6,818 nt of DNA from an uncultured Sphingomonas sp. (GTDB lineage: Bacteria; Pseudomonadota; Alphaproteobacteria; Sphingomonadales; Sphingomonadaceae): positions 1-6,818 of the forward strand of contig CAMLSA010000136.1 in the NCBI GenBank assembly GCA_946482655.1. The letters are read 5' to 3'. The notes under the pieces are model-generated. The model saw only the letters and a program-made list of their open reading frames with translations, did not search any database and was not told where the DNA came from. Shown one piece after another: positions 1 through 6,630 of the stretch. Numbering within the stretch: the stretch's first letter is position 1; each line of letters starts with the position of its first letter. Made by a program: the position numbers and the translations under genes.

Positions 1-53
1 GCGCGGGTCGGAAGCGGCGAAGCCGTTGATGAACACGCCCCCGCTTTCGATAC
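1..53 (-). pseudogene. Aldehyde dehydrogenase, downstream fragment cut off by the transposon
   Basis: Read on the minus strand from 48 down to 1, this gives 16 codons including ESGGVFINGFAASDPR. That matches the aldehyde dehydrogenase pattern in which a residue run like G-VFIN is followed by a DPR segment ahead of the PFGG-K-SG motif. The fragment joins in frame to the piece at 6765..6818 once the transposon and one GATAC copy are removed. The 34 joined residues correspond to the C-terminal third of the NAD(P)-dependent aldehyde dehydrogenase superfamily, most like succinate-semialdehyde dehydrogenases. The gene continues beyond base 1 of the window. Cut off from its own start, this half should not be made as a working enzyme. 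The family call is fairly secure; the substrate is unknown. Confidence 0.8.
49..53. repeat. Target site duplication, left copy (GATAC)
   Basis: GATAC directly abuts the outer end of the left terminal repeat, and an identical GATAC abuts the right terminal repeat at 6765..6769. A 5-bp duplication is the standard footprint of Tn3-family replicative transposition. An exact match means the two ends were inserted together and have not been exchanged since. Confidence 0.93.
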
Positions 54-91
54 GGGGTCGGTACATAGAACGGACCCAGATATACGCTAAG
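54..91 (+). repeat. Left terminal inverted repeat of the Tn3-family transposon
   Basis: This 38-bp repeat starts GGGGTCGGTACATAG and ends ATACGCTAAG. It pairs with 6727..6764 at 37 of 38 positions; the only difference is position 7 (G here, A in the right copy). It is the TnpA binding and cleavage site. The tnpA stop codon (TAG on the minus strand, 87..89) lies inside it, so the transposase gene runs right into the element's end. Confidence 0.95.
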
Positions 92-3065
92 GTTTCGTCG
101 GGCCTTCGACGGCGTGCATCTGGCGAAGCGGCCTGAGGGCCGGCGATGGCGCATCGGGGTCGGTCCAAAGATAATCGCCGGTGAGGTTGATGTGCTGCCA
201 TCCGAGCGGCGAAAGGTGTTGCAGCAGGTCCGGCGGGATCGACCGGCCTAGACTGGCAAGACGCATGCGGGCGGCTTGCATGTAGGTCGTATTCCAGAGG
301 ACGATAGCACCGGCGACGAGGTTGAGTGCGCTCGCTCGATGGGTCTGGGCTTGCAATGCGTGATCGCGGATACGGCCGATCCGGTGGAAAAAGATGGCGC
401 GTTTCAGCGCATTTTCGGCCTCACCCTTGTTGAGTTCGCGGGTCGCGCGACGCCGCTGTTCGGGTTGTTCGATCCAATCGAGCGTGAACAGGGTGCGCTC
501 GACGCGGCCGATCTCGCGCAGTGCCAAGGCCAGGCCATTGGCGCGGGGATAGGAGCCAAGCCGTTCCAGCATGATTGACGCACTCACGACGCCGGTGCGG
601 ATCGAGGTGCCCAAGCGCAGCACGTCGTCCCAATGGGCAGCGATCAGGCCCTCATCGACCTTGCTCGCGAGGAGCGGCGCAATATCGGGGCCGGGTTCGA
701 TGCCGTCAAACAGGTGAAGCCGGCGCGCGGAGATATTCGGTATGCGCGGCGCAAACCGGAATCCGAGTAGATGGCATAGCGCAAATACATGGTCGGAAAT
801 GCCCCCACCATCGACGTGGTGCTCCTCGATGTGCAGATCGGCACCGTGATGGAGCAGCCCGTCCAGCACCTGCGCCGCCTCGCTCGCGGATGCGGAGATG
901 ACGGTGGAATGAAACGGCGCGTAGCGATCCGAGACATGGCTGTAGAAGGAGACGGCAGGCTCCGCGCCCTTGTGCGGATTGACCGCACCGGTCGCCTGGG
1001 CACGGCGATCGAGCGGGAAGTTCTGACCATCCGAACTGGACGATGTCCCGGCCCCAAACAGGGCGGCGAGTGGCGCGGTGTGCTGGGCATCGACCAACCT
1101 GGCGAGAGCCCGACCGTAGGTTTCCTCGCGTAAATGCCACGAGGCGAGCCAGCTGAGTTGGCGTTGGGTCACGAGATTGCAGGCTTCAGCCATGCGCGTA
1201 TGACCAAGATTGGTTGCATCGGCGAGCACCGCCGTGAGGATAGCGCGGGGTTCATCGGCAACCCGACCGCTTTGCAGATGCGTAAAGCACTGGCTGAATC
1301 CGGTCCATCGATCGACTTCAGCAAGGAGATCGGTGATGCGGATCGAGGGAAGATGGGCGTAAAGCGGCGCAAGGGCGCTATCCGCTTCAGCCGGCGTGAC
1401 CGCCTTCAACGGCGAAATCCGCAGCTTCCCGAGGCTGAGTTGTACGTCTTCCAGCGTATCCGTCTCCGCTTTTCGCTCGACCTCTGCCAATCTACGGGCG
1501 AGCCGGGTACGCCGTTCGGCTAGCCAGGCATCGGCCGTATCAGGTGCCGGAATCGGCAAAGGGCCGGCTGCCCGCATGGTGGCGAATACCGGGCCAGGAA
1601 TAAGCTGTTGCTCGACGGCACGATAGCGTCTGCTTCCCTCGACCCACATGTCGCCGGCACGAAGCCTGTCCCGAAGCTCGACCAGGACGCAAAATTCATA
1701 AACTCTGCGATCGGGAATGCCGGGGCCGATCGCGCGACGCCAGGCCTGCCGAATGAAGGCAACCGGCGTATCCGGCGGCAGTTTTTTCAGGCGACCGAGA
1801 TGAAGGTCGCGCATGATAGCGACTGCTCGCGCGAGCGTATGGCAGGCCGGGACCGCTCCGAACGTGAACGAGGCGATGAACAAGGGACCGACCTGTCGGA
1901 GGACGGGGTAGTTGGTAGCGGCGATCGTAACGGGATCGACGGCATCGGGGCGGATCAGCTTGCGGGCTTCATCGACTTCACGGCCGAGATCATCCCATCC
2001 AACTACGGCCTCGACCGCGGCGCCGATGTCGCCGCCCGACACCTTGGCAGTGAGCAGGGCATCGCCGAGCCGGGCAAGTAGCCGGATTTTACCATTGATG
2101 GTGCGCCGGTCGCGCTTGAGCGCTGTGTCTGCACCGTTCTGCTCGCGCCGAAACATCTGACCCAGCAGGCGGTCGAACATCAGCACCGCATCGTCGGTGA
2201 GCGTGACGATGGTTTCGAGTACGGTTGCCGCCAGCGTCGCACGGCGCCGCGTTGCTTGCAGCGTCCGGACATGTTGCGCCGTCAGCCGAGCCCCTTCCTG
2301 ACAGAGGCGTCGCAGGCGTTCGGGATGTATGCCTGCCGCGATATCGGGATCGATCCCAATATCGCGCAGCAGAGCTAGCCGCCGGATGATGACGGCGAAC
2401 GTCTTGCGACCGGGCTTGCCGGGCGGCTGCCGCACCCATCCGAGGCCGCTGAGGTTCGTGCCAGCGTGAGGCAGAAGAAGGGCATCAAGCAGACGGCGTT
2501 GCCCAGTCTCCAGCCCTCGGGTCAGATGCTCGGCGACATGGCGCTCGGCGTCGAGCAGCGCCTGCGCAACCATCCGTTCGACCGAACTGATGCCAGGTAC
2601 GATAATGCGCCGTCGTCGGCACTCGCCTAGTAGCGACCGTGCCAGCCCAGCCCCGCTGGTCGTCGTCAGCGCAATCGGCAGCAGCCATTCCTGCAACGCC
2701 GCTCGCAATGGCCGGCTGAACTGTGTGAACCCAAAGCCCTCGCGCAGCGCATCGAGCTGTTCGTACCGGGTCGGGCCGCGCGTCGCATAATCGGCCAGCA
2801 CCTCGGGCGCGATCTGCAATTGCTCGGCGACGAACGCGAGCGGCGTATCGGGGATCAATTCGCCCGGGCGCAGCAAACGGCCGGGATAGCGCAGCGCGCA
2901 TAGCTGGATCGCGAAACCCAGACGATTATGCGGTCGCCTGCGGCGCACGATGATAGCCAGGTCATCCTCACTCAACGTCCAGTGCTGAACGAGCGTGGTT
3001 TCATCATCGGGAAGTGCGAGCAACGCCATGCGTTGCTCGTCCGACAGCACGGCGCGACGAGGCAT
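87..3065 (-). CDS. tnpA: Tn3-family transposase TnpA
   Basis: This is the DDE transposase that binds the 38-bp ends and carries out replicative transposition to a cointegrate. I start it at the ATG at 3065, giving 992 residues that begin MPRRAVLSDEQR, a typical Tn3 TnpA N-terminus and length. A longer frame from 3116 would add 17 residues that overlap tnpR and look unlike the family. From this start the likely catalytic triad is D679 in SSSSDGQ, D752 in HHVDGGG and E882 in LNKGEA. This spacing is nearly that of the Tn4430 triad as I recall it (679/751/881). Other family blocks present are the N-terminal NRLGFAIQLCALRYPG, LADATNLGHTRMAEACN, and the C-terminal LGWQHINLTGDYLW. No frameshift or internal stop is seen, so the protein looks functional. 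It starts 4 bp after the tnpR stop with no clear ribosome site, which suggests translational coupling. Confidence 0.96.
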   Translation of the reverse strand: MPRRAVLSDEQRMALLALPDDETTLVQHWTLSEDDLAIIVRRRRPHNRLGFAIQLCALRYPGRLLRPGELIPDTPLAFVAEQLQIAPEVLADYATRGPTRYEQLDALREGFGFTQFSRPLRAALQEWLLPIALTTTSGAGLARSLLGECRRRRIIVPGISSVERMVAQALLDAERHVAEHLTRGLETGQRRLLDALLLPHAGTNLSGLGWVRQPPGKPGRKTFAVIIRRLALLRDIGIDPDIAAGIHPERLRRLCQEGARLTAQHVRTLQATRRRATLAATVLETIVTLTDDAVLMFDRLLGQMFRREQNGADTALKRDRRTINGKIRLLARLGDALLTAKVSGGDIGAAVEAVVGWDDLGREVDEARKLIRPDAVDPVTIAATNYPVLRQVGPLFIASFTFGAVPACHTLARAVAIMRDLHLGRLKKLPPDTPVAFIRQAWRRAIGPGIPDRRVYEFCVLVELRDRLRAGDMWVEGSRRYRAVEQQLIPGPVFATMRAAGPLPIPAPDTADAWLAERRTRLARRLAEVERKAETDTLEDVQLSLGKLRISPLKAVTPAEADSALAPLYAHLPSIRITDLLAEVDRWTGFSQCFTHLQSGRVADEPRAILTAVLADATNLGHTRMAEACNLVTQRQLSWLASWHLREETYGRALARLVDAQHTAPLAALFGAGTSSSSDGQNFPLDRRAQATGAVNPHKGAEPAVSFYSHVSDRYAPFHSTVISASASEAAQVLDGLLHHGADLHIEEHHVDGGGISDHVFALCHLLGFRFAPRIPNISARRLHLFDGIEPGPDIAPLLASKVDEGLIAAHWDDVLRLGTSIRTGVVSASIMLERLGSYPRANGLALALREIGRVERTLFTLDWIEQPEQRRRATRELNKGEAENALKRAIFFHRIGRIRDHALQAQTHRASALNLVAGAIVLWNTTYMQAARMRLASLGRSIPPDLLQHLSPLGWQHINLTGDYLWTDPDAPSPALRPLRQMHAVEGPTKP

Positions 3066-3069
3066 TGGG

Positions 3070-3654
3070 TTAGGCTTTGGCGGGCGGCGCCCAACCGATC
3101 CGGGCAAGAGTGCCAATCAAGGTCGAACGCGGCACCTTGAAGGTGCGACAGACGGATGCCTTGCTTGCTCCGCCATCAAGCGCGGCAGTAATCCGTTCAA
3201 GGGTCTCAGTGTCGATCATGGGAGGCCGTCCACCCTGGCGCCCTCGACGCTTTGCAGCCGCCAGTCCCGCCATCACCCGCTCGCGCGTCAGCGCGCGCTC
3301 ATATTGCGCCAGCGCGCCGAACAGCGAAAATAGAAGTTCGCCGTGCGGCGTGTTCGTATCCATCTGCTCAGTCAGCGAACGGAACGCGATGCCACGCGCC
3401 TTCAGGTCAGTGACGATCGCCAGCAAATGCGGCAACGATCGCCCAAGTCGATCGAGTTTCCACACGATCAGCGTATCACCCGCACTCAAATAATCGAGGC
3501 AGTCCTTCAGGCCCGGTCGATCGTCGCGTGCTCCCGATGCCTTATCAGTATGCAAATTACGCGGATCGACACCCGCCGCGACCAGAGCGTCGCGCTGAAG
3601 ATCGACAGTTTGGCGATCATCGGCCGATGACACTCGCATATATCCGACCAGCAT
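3070..3654 (-). CDS. tnpR: Serine resolvase TnpR
   Basis: This is a site-specific recombinase that resolves the transposition cointegrate at res, and in many relatives it also represses its own promoter. I use the ATG at 3654 (194 residues, starting MLVGYMRVSS), since a GAGGG lies 10 bp upstream of it. A TTG at 3663 would add three residues but directly abuts that GAGGG, which is too close. The catalytic serine is S9 in YMRVS. The active-site arginine cluster is visible as KLDRLGR (D68, R69, R72), and the long E-helix region contains AQYERALTRERV. The C-terminal part, about 141 to 188, is a helix-turn-helix DNA-binding domain with a GGRPP hinge and SKASVCRTFKVPRSTL. Length and domain order are those of an intact resolvase. 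It is transcribed with tnpA from the res side. Confidence 0.95.
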   Translation of the reverse strand: MLVGYMRVSSADDRQTVDLQRDALVAAGVDPRNLHTDKASGARDDRPGLKDCLDYLSAGDTLIVWKLDRLGRSLPHLLAIVTDLKARGIAFRSLTEQMDTNTPHGELLFSLFGALAQYERALTRERVMAGLAAAKRRGRQGGRPPMIDTETLERITAALDGGASKASVCRTFKVPRSTLIGTLARIGWAPPAKA

Positions 3655-3657
3655 GTA

Positions 3658-3714
3658 CGACAAACCCTCAAAACCACTTTGCCGTACACTACATCAAAGC
3701 GACAGGGTTTGTCG
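3658..3714. repeat. Perfect 11-bp inverted repeat within res
   Basis: CGACAAACCCT at 3658..3668 is exactly complementary to AGGGTTTGTCG at 3704..3714, with 35 bp between the arms. The arms coincide with the outer half-sites of two adjacent proposed TnpR-binding palindromes. This supports repeated resolvase recognition elements rather than an RNA hairpin. Confidence 0.75.
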
Positions 3715-3761
3715 ACTATTCAGGCGCAGGATTGCCGACCAAAGCCGAGGGATCACCCAAG

Positions 3762-3775
3762 GGTGTCCGAAAACA
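3762..3775 (+). repeat. Terminal-like motif at the left edge of the cargo
   Basis: GGTGTCCGAAAACA here matches, in inverted orientation, TGTTTTCCGACACC at 6695..6708 at 13 of 14 positions. The core GTCCGAAAAC also occurs at 5034..5043 (plus) and 6676..6685 (minus), which are the ends of the nested IS. The motif lies where res ends and the cargo begins. It may be a relic IS end or a boundary of the acquired cargo segment; overlap with an outer res half-site is also possible. Confidence 0.5.
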
Positions 3776-3810
3776 TGTGTTTGGCGTCATCCCCTGCATC
3801 TATAGAGTTA

Positions 3811-3830
3811 CGGTCCGTTCTTACGGATCG
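3811..3830. terminator. Stem-loop overlapping the VOC gene stop codon
   Basis: CGGTCCGT (3811..3818) and ACGGATCG (3823..3830) pair at 7 of 8 positions around a 4-base loop. The structure overlaps the TAA stop of the VOC gene. No T-run follows on the minus strand, so it is not a classical intrinsic terminator. It may stabilise the transcript's 3' end or simply be chance. Confidence 0.3.
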
Positions 3831-4189
3831 GGTGTGCAGACACGGATACGATGACCGTCTGGGTCCAAGGCGACGAAGGTAAGCCCGAAGACGGCTTCAT
3901 GCGGTGGTTGCTCTATTTCGACCGCCATGGCGTTCCATCGCGTGTGCAAGCTTCGGACCTCGTGGTCGTCCCGGACCATGAACGCAATCTCACCACGGTG
4001 CCCGGAACCACCCGAGACGAAGTTCCTTGCCGAGACCGACCATAGTCCGATGTTCAGGCCGTTCTCGAAGGCAAATGCGGCGTAAGTCGGGTGCACGGCC
4101 ACAGGAGCACGCTCCAGCAGACGATTGTAAAATTCGGCGCTGGCTTCGGGGTTCTCGACGTACAGTAGAATCAGGTTGGGGGCAGGCAT
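3821..4189 (-). CDS. Small VOC-superfamily protein, EhpR-like (possible drug-binding or resistance protein)
   Basis: This encodes 122 residues of the vicinal-oxygen-chelate (glyoxalase/bleomycin resistance) fold. Two beta-alpha-beta-beta-beta halves are visible. The first runs about 4 to 50 (LILLYVENPEASAEFYNRLL, then AAFAFENGLNIGLWS). The second runs about 66 to 118 (GEIAFMVRD, then FGLTFVALDPDGHRIRV). The LYVENP-AS-FY opening and FVALDPDGHR-RV ending resemble the group annotated as phenazine antibiotic resistance proteins (EhpR-like). At the usual metal-ligand places there is no histidine in the first strand, and R116 stands where many relatives have a glutamate. The protein may therefore bind a ligand rather than act as a metalloenzyme. 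The ATG at 4189 has AGGA 9 bp upstream. It is divergent from the YafY-type regulator with a shared 77-bp intergenic region, so that regulator probably controls it. The substrate is unknown. No signal peptide is seen, so it is cytoplasmic. Confidence 0.85.
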   Translation of the reverse strand: MPAPNLILLYVENPEASAEFYNRLLERAPVAVHPTYAAFAFENGLNIGLWSVSARNFVSGGSGHRGEIAFMVRDDHEVRSLHTRWNAMAVEIEQPPHEAVFGLTFVALDPDGHRIRVCTPDP

Positions 4190-4266
4190 ATCGTTGCATC
4201 CTATTTATTGTTGATGACGGAGCCTTAGCAGCAGACACTGCCAAAAACTGGCAGTAGGGTTCGCCA
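4190..4266. promoter_or_regulatory. Divergent promoter region between VOC gene and regulator
   Basis: These 77 bp must hold the start signals of both genes. The VOC gene has AGGA at a 9-bp distance from its ATG (minus strand, 4199..4202). The regulator has TAGGG ending 7 bp before its ATG at 4267. The left half is AT-rich (CTATTTATTG). I find no convincing -35/-10 pair for either gene, so promoter positions are left open. The operator candidate at 4237..4255 lies inside. Confidence 0.65.
4237..4255. promoter_or_regulatory. Candidate operator for the YafY-type regulator (perfect inverted repeat)
   Basis: ACTGCCA (4237..4243) and TGGCAGT (4249..4255) are perfect inverted arms around AAAAC, 19 bp in all. 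The repeat sits 11 bp before the regulator's ATG, touching its ribosome site, and 47 bp upstream of the VOC start. A dimeric HTH regulator bound here could block its own gene and affect the divergent one. Symmetry and position are seen directly; the binding partner is inferred. Confidence 0.72.
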
Positions 4267-4956
4267 ATGCGTACCGAACGGCTCCTTCAGCTTCTGCAAC
4301 TCCTGCGTCGGCAACGGCTACCTGTCTCTGGCCAGGAAATGGCCAAAGAACTCGGCGTGAGCATACGCACCATTTATCGCGACATAGGCACGCTTCAGGG
4401 GCTAGGTGCTGAGATCGCGGGGGAGCCGGGCGTCGGCTATGTCCTCGCACCCGGCTATTTCATGCCACCGCTGATGCTTTCGGACACCGAGATAGAAGCA
4501 CTCACACTCGGGATGCGATGGGTCGCCACCTATGCTGACAGGCCTCTCGCGCAGGGGGCCAACGACGCACTGGTGAAGATACAGGCGGTTCTTCCACCCG
4601 ATCTGCGGGATAACATGGGGGCCTTGCCTTTGCGCGTGGGTGGCCCTCCAGACCCGGCAGCACGGGACGAGGATTTGTCCCAACTGCGCCACGCGATCCG
4701 GTTCGAGAGAAAGGTGAGCCTTGTCTATCGGGACAGGCAGGGTTTGGAGGTGGAACGGGTCGTATGGCCGTTCGCAATCGGTTACTTCGTGAACGGACGA
4801 GTGCTTGCAGCCTGGTGTGAGTTGCGTGGCGACTACCGGCACTTTCGAACCAGCGGCATGAAAAACGTCGTACTGCTTGACCAGCCATATCCGCGCAGGC
4901 GGTCGACGCTGTTCCAAGAGTGGCGAGCAAGTGAGCTTGGCAAGCAAAGTTGGTGA
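4267..4956 (+). CDS. YafY-family HTH/WYL-domain transcriptional regulator
   Basis: This encodes a 229-residue cytoplasmic DNA-binding regulator. The N-terminal winged helix-turn-helix covers about 1 to 60: MRTERLLQLLQLLR, the helices around VSGQEMAKELGVSIRTIYRDI (recognition helix about 32 to 40), and a wing at GEPGVGYVL. A linker helix region, about 72 to 110, contains SDTEIEALTLGMRWVA. The C-terminal WYL domain covers about 135 to 205, with VVWPFAIGYFVNGRVLAAWC and ELRGDYRHFR; the name-giving WYL tripeptide is replaced by RVL. WYL domains generally sense a small ligand or nucleic acid. The ATG is preceded by TAGGG at 7 bp. The gene is divergent from the VOC gene, an arrangement often seen for this regulator group. 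A perfect palindrome just upstream suggests autoregulation. Whether it represses or activates, and its ligand, are unknown. Confidence 0.93.
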   Translation: MRTERLLQLLQLLRRQRLPVSGQEMAKELGVSIRTIYRDIGTLQGLGAEIAGEPGVGYVLAPGYFMPPLMLSDTEIEALTLGMRWVATYADRPLAQGANDALVKIQAVLPPDLRDNMGALPLRVGGPPDPAARDEDLSQLRHAIRFERKVSLVYRDRQGLEVERVVWPFAIGYFVNGRVLAAWCELRGDYRHFRTSGMKNVVLLDQPYPRRRSTLFQEWRASELGKQSW

Positions 4957-5011
4957 TTGAGCGTTGTTATTGGCGCGGAACTCACCCGAAGCCGGACGTT
5001 GCAGAATTGGA

Positions 5012-5043
5012 TGTCCGACTATCAGGTCAGTCCGTCCGAAAAC
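5012..5043 (+). repeat. Left end repeat of the IS (two-part)
   Basis: TGTCCGACTAT (from 5012) is followed 21 bp later by CGTCCGAAAAC (5033..5043). The block 5027..5043 is inverted relative to 6676..6692 with one mismatch. Two similar units spaced about two helical turns apart look like paired transposase-binding sites. Confidence 0.6.
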
Positions 5044-5128
5044 GCCGGTCTGGATCGTAATTCGGTCGAGCGGGCGGGCCCGGTCCGCGATGTATGCTGA
5101 TTTTCGGCGCAAGAGGCGTGAGAGGGGT

Positions 5129-5147
5129 CCTGATGGGCCGTATCAGG
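5129..5147. repeat. Short hairpin downstream of the IS transposase gene
   Basis: CCTGAT (5129..5134) and ATCAGG (5142..5147) are perfect inverted arms around a 7-base loop, 47 bp downstream of the transposase stop. There is no T-run, so it is at most a weak terminator or a structural element of the IS end. Confidence 0.35.
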
Positions 5148-5193
5148 CCATATGGCGAGATATAGTGGCATCGACGGCGGCAGCTGAGCCATT

Positions 5194-6630
5194 TCAGGCC
5201 CGCACCGCGCGTAGCAGGGCTGGGATACCGAGGATGTTGATGGCCCGCCTGAGATTATAGGCGAGAGCTGTCAGGCTGAACTCGGCGTTGACGTTGGCGA
5301 GGCCCCGCATGAGGAACGCGCCCTGGTTCATCCACTGCTTGATGGTGCCGAAGGGATGCTCGACCATCTCGCGCCGCCGGTCGATAATGTCGGGCCGGGC
5401 AGCAAGCCTTTCGGCCATGCGGTCGAGCACGGCTTCCCCCTCCCAGCGGTCGATGGTCCGCCGGACACCTGACGCGCATTGAGGTTTGAGCGCGCAGTCG
5501 CGGCACGCCCGCATATTGCCGTAACGGATGTTTACATGCCCGTTCTTCTGCGAGCGAGTATAGGGATCGAGACGCTGTCCGCCGGGACAGGTGTAGCAAT
5601 CCTCCGCGGCGTTGTATCGGAACTCGTCCTTGGCGAAATAGCCCTTGTTGATGGCGGGGCCGCGCTGTGGATGCACGACATAGGGTATGACGCCCGCATC
5701 TTCACATTCCGCGATATCTTCGCCTTTGTAGTAGCCCTTGTCGGCAACGGCATCGAGCTGCTCGACACCCAGTATCTGGCGTGCGGCGCTGGTCGTCTGC
5801 GCCAGAAAGCCCAGATCGCTGCCCGAGTTTGTGACGTATTGTTCGACGATGAGCTTGTGCTTGGCATCGACCGCGACCTGGGCGTTGTAGCCCACCCCGA
5901 CCTTGGGTTGGGTCGCCATTCCGCGCGCGTCGGGATCGGTGAGCGACAACTGGCTTTCTCCACTCGCGACGAGATCGGCCAGCATCGCGCTGTGGAGTTC
6001 GCGCCGTTCCCGCATCCGCGCGAGCTTTGCCTCCAGCACCGCCGCGCGGCGGGCGGCGCCATCCGCCTCGGCTTCTGCGCGGTCGGCAAGGTCGAGGCGG
6101 GCCAGATACTCTTCGATCCGCTCATCTGCGAGTTTGATCCATCCGGCCAGCTTCTGGCGCGTGAAGTTGCGCTTGCGGCTGTTCACTGCCTTGAGCCGCG
6201 TCCCGTCCACCGCCACCAGTTCCCGCCCGAACAGGTCGAGGCGGCGGCACAGCAATACAAAGGATCGGAACAGCGGCTTGAATGACGCCCTGTTGGCGCG
6301 ACGGAAATCCGCGATCGTGCGGAAATCAGGACGTAGCCCACCCAGCAGCCAGATCACCTCAAGGTTCCGCGCCGTCTCGGCCGCCAGGCACCGGCTTGAC
6401 CGCACCCGGTTGAGATAGCCGTAGAGATACAGCTTCAGCAGATCGGCGGGATCATAACCTGGCCGCCCCGTCGCCTTGGGCCGCGAGCGGTGAAAGCCAA
6501 GCTCGCCAAGATCCAGATCATCGACGAACGCAGCGATGAAACGCACCGGGTTGTCCGCCGCAACATAGTCATCGACCGACGCCGGCAGCAACAGCATCTG
6601 ATCGCGCGAATGTCCTTCGATGTAGCCCAT
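5194..6630 (-). CDS. IS1182-family DDE transposase
   Basis: This is a full-length transposase of 478 residues, beginning MGYIEGHSRDQMLLLPASVD, the standard opening of IS1182 (IS5-like superfamily) transposases. The N-terminal DUF772-type region, about 14 to 115, includes DDYVAADNPVRFI, GRPGYDPADLLKLYLYGYLN and FRTIADFRRAN. The likely catalytic residues are D142 (VAVDGTRLKAVNS), D297 (AVADKGYYKGEDI) and E424 (MVEHPFGTIKQWM). A charged alpha-helical insert lies at about 165 to 225. A cysteine cluster (C345, C348, C376, C379, C385) between the second D and the E resembles the zinc-ribbon-like segment seen in this family. The next in-frame codon upstream of the ATG at 6630 but one is a TGA stop region, and I see no good ribosome site. 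A hairpin abuts the start codon. The enzyme cuts and moves the IS; it appears intact. Confidence 0.93.
   Translation of the reverse strand: MGYIEGHSRDQMLLLPASVDDYVAADNPVRFIAAFVDDLDLGELGFHRSRPKATGRPGYDPADLLKLYLYGYLNRVRSSRCLAAETARNLEVIWLLGGLRPDFRTIADFRRANRASFKPLFRSFVLLCRRLDLFGRELVAVDGTRLKAVNSRKRNFTRQKLAGWIKLADERIEEYLARLDLADRAEAEADGAARRAAVLEAKLARMRERRELHSAMLADLVASGESQLSLTDPDARGMATQPKVGVGYNAQVAVDAKHKLIVEQYVTNSGSDLGFLAQTTSAARQILGVEQLDAVADKGYYKGEDIAECEDAGVIPYVVHPQRGPAINKGYFAKDEFRYNAAEDCYTCPGGQRLDPYTRSQKNGHVNIRYGNMRACRDCALKPQCASGVRRTIDRWEGEAVLDRMAERLAARPDIIDRRREMVEHPFGTIKQWMNQGAFLMRGLANVNAEFSLTALAYNLRRAINILGIPALLRAVRA

Larger units (their letters stand above)
3655..3780. promoter_or_regulatory. res: Likely res resolution site and tnpR-tnpA promoter region
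   Basis: This gene-free stretch lies directly upstream of tnpR, where res sits in Tn3 elements with this gene order. Nearest tnpR, 3655..3687 is a 33-bp imperfect palindrome with arms GTACGACAAA and TTTGCCGTAC (9 of 10 complementary). A related arm occurs on the minus strand at 3708..3716 (GTCGACAAA), so 3684..3716 could be a second 33-bp subsite. A further similar arm, GCCGACCAAA, starts at 3734. The crossover subsite should lie farthest from tnpR, at about 3735..3770, but I cannot place it exactly. A weak promoter candidate on the minus strand is TCGACA (3710..3715) with TAGTGT (3686..3691), spacing 18. If real, it overlaps res and would be repressed by bound TnpR. Position and repeats support the call; the exact boundaries are inferred. 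Confidence 0.7.
4957..5193. other. Gene-free stretch between the regulator and the IS transposase, containing the left IS end
   Basis: I see no credible gene here; open frames lack family resemblance and a ribosome site. The first part (to about 5011) is the 3' flank of the regulator, without an obvious terminator. The rest is the downstream non-coding end of the IS, with the terminal motif at 5012..5043 and a hairpin at 5129..5147. Confidence 0.65.

Noticed and set aside
3066..3116. Longer tnpA start at 3116
   Set aside because: It would overlap tnpR by 47 bases and add 17 residues unlike Tn3 transposases; the MPRR start at 3065 fits the family and lies 4 bp after the tnpR stop.
3655..3663. 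TTG start for tnpR at 3663
   Set aside because: The GAGGG ribosome site directly abuts it, while the ATG at 3654 has a workable 10-bp spacing and gives the usual MLVGYMRVS opening.
3528..3854. 108-codon open frame on the plus strand over res
   Set aside because: It spans the tnpR 5' end, res and the VOC 3' end, with no family resemblance; the palindromes explain this region better.
4402..5112. 236-codon open frame on the minus strand
   Set aside because: It is mostly antisense to the regulator, lacks recognisable domains and a ribosome site, and runs across the IS end.
4964..5260. 98-codon open frame on the plus strand after the regulator
   Set aside because: It crosses the IS boundary and overlaps the transposase 3' end in antisense; its composition looks like a shadow frame.
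5479..6285. 268-codon open frame on the plus strand
   Set aside because: It lies wholly antisense to the clear IS1182 transposase; long shadow frames are common at this GC content and the product shows no family features.
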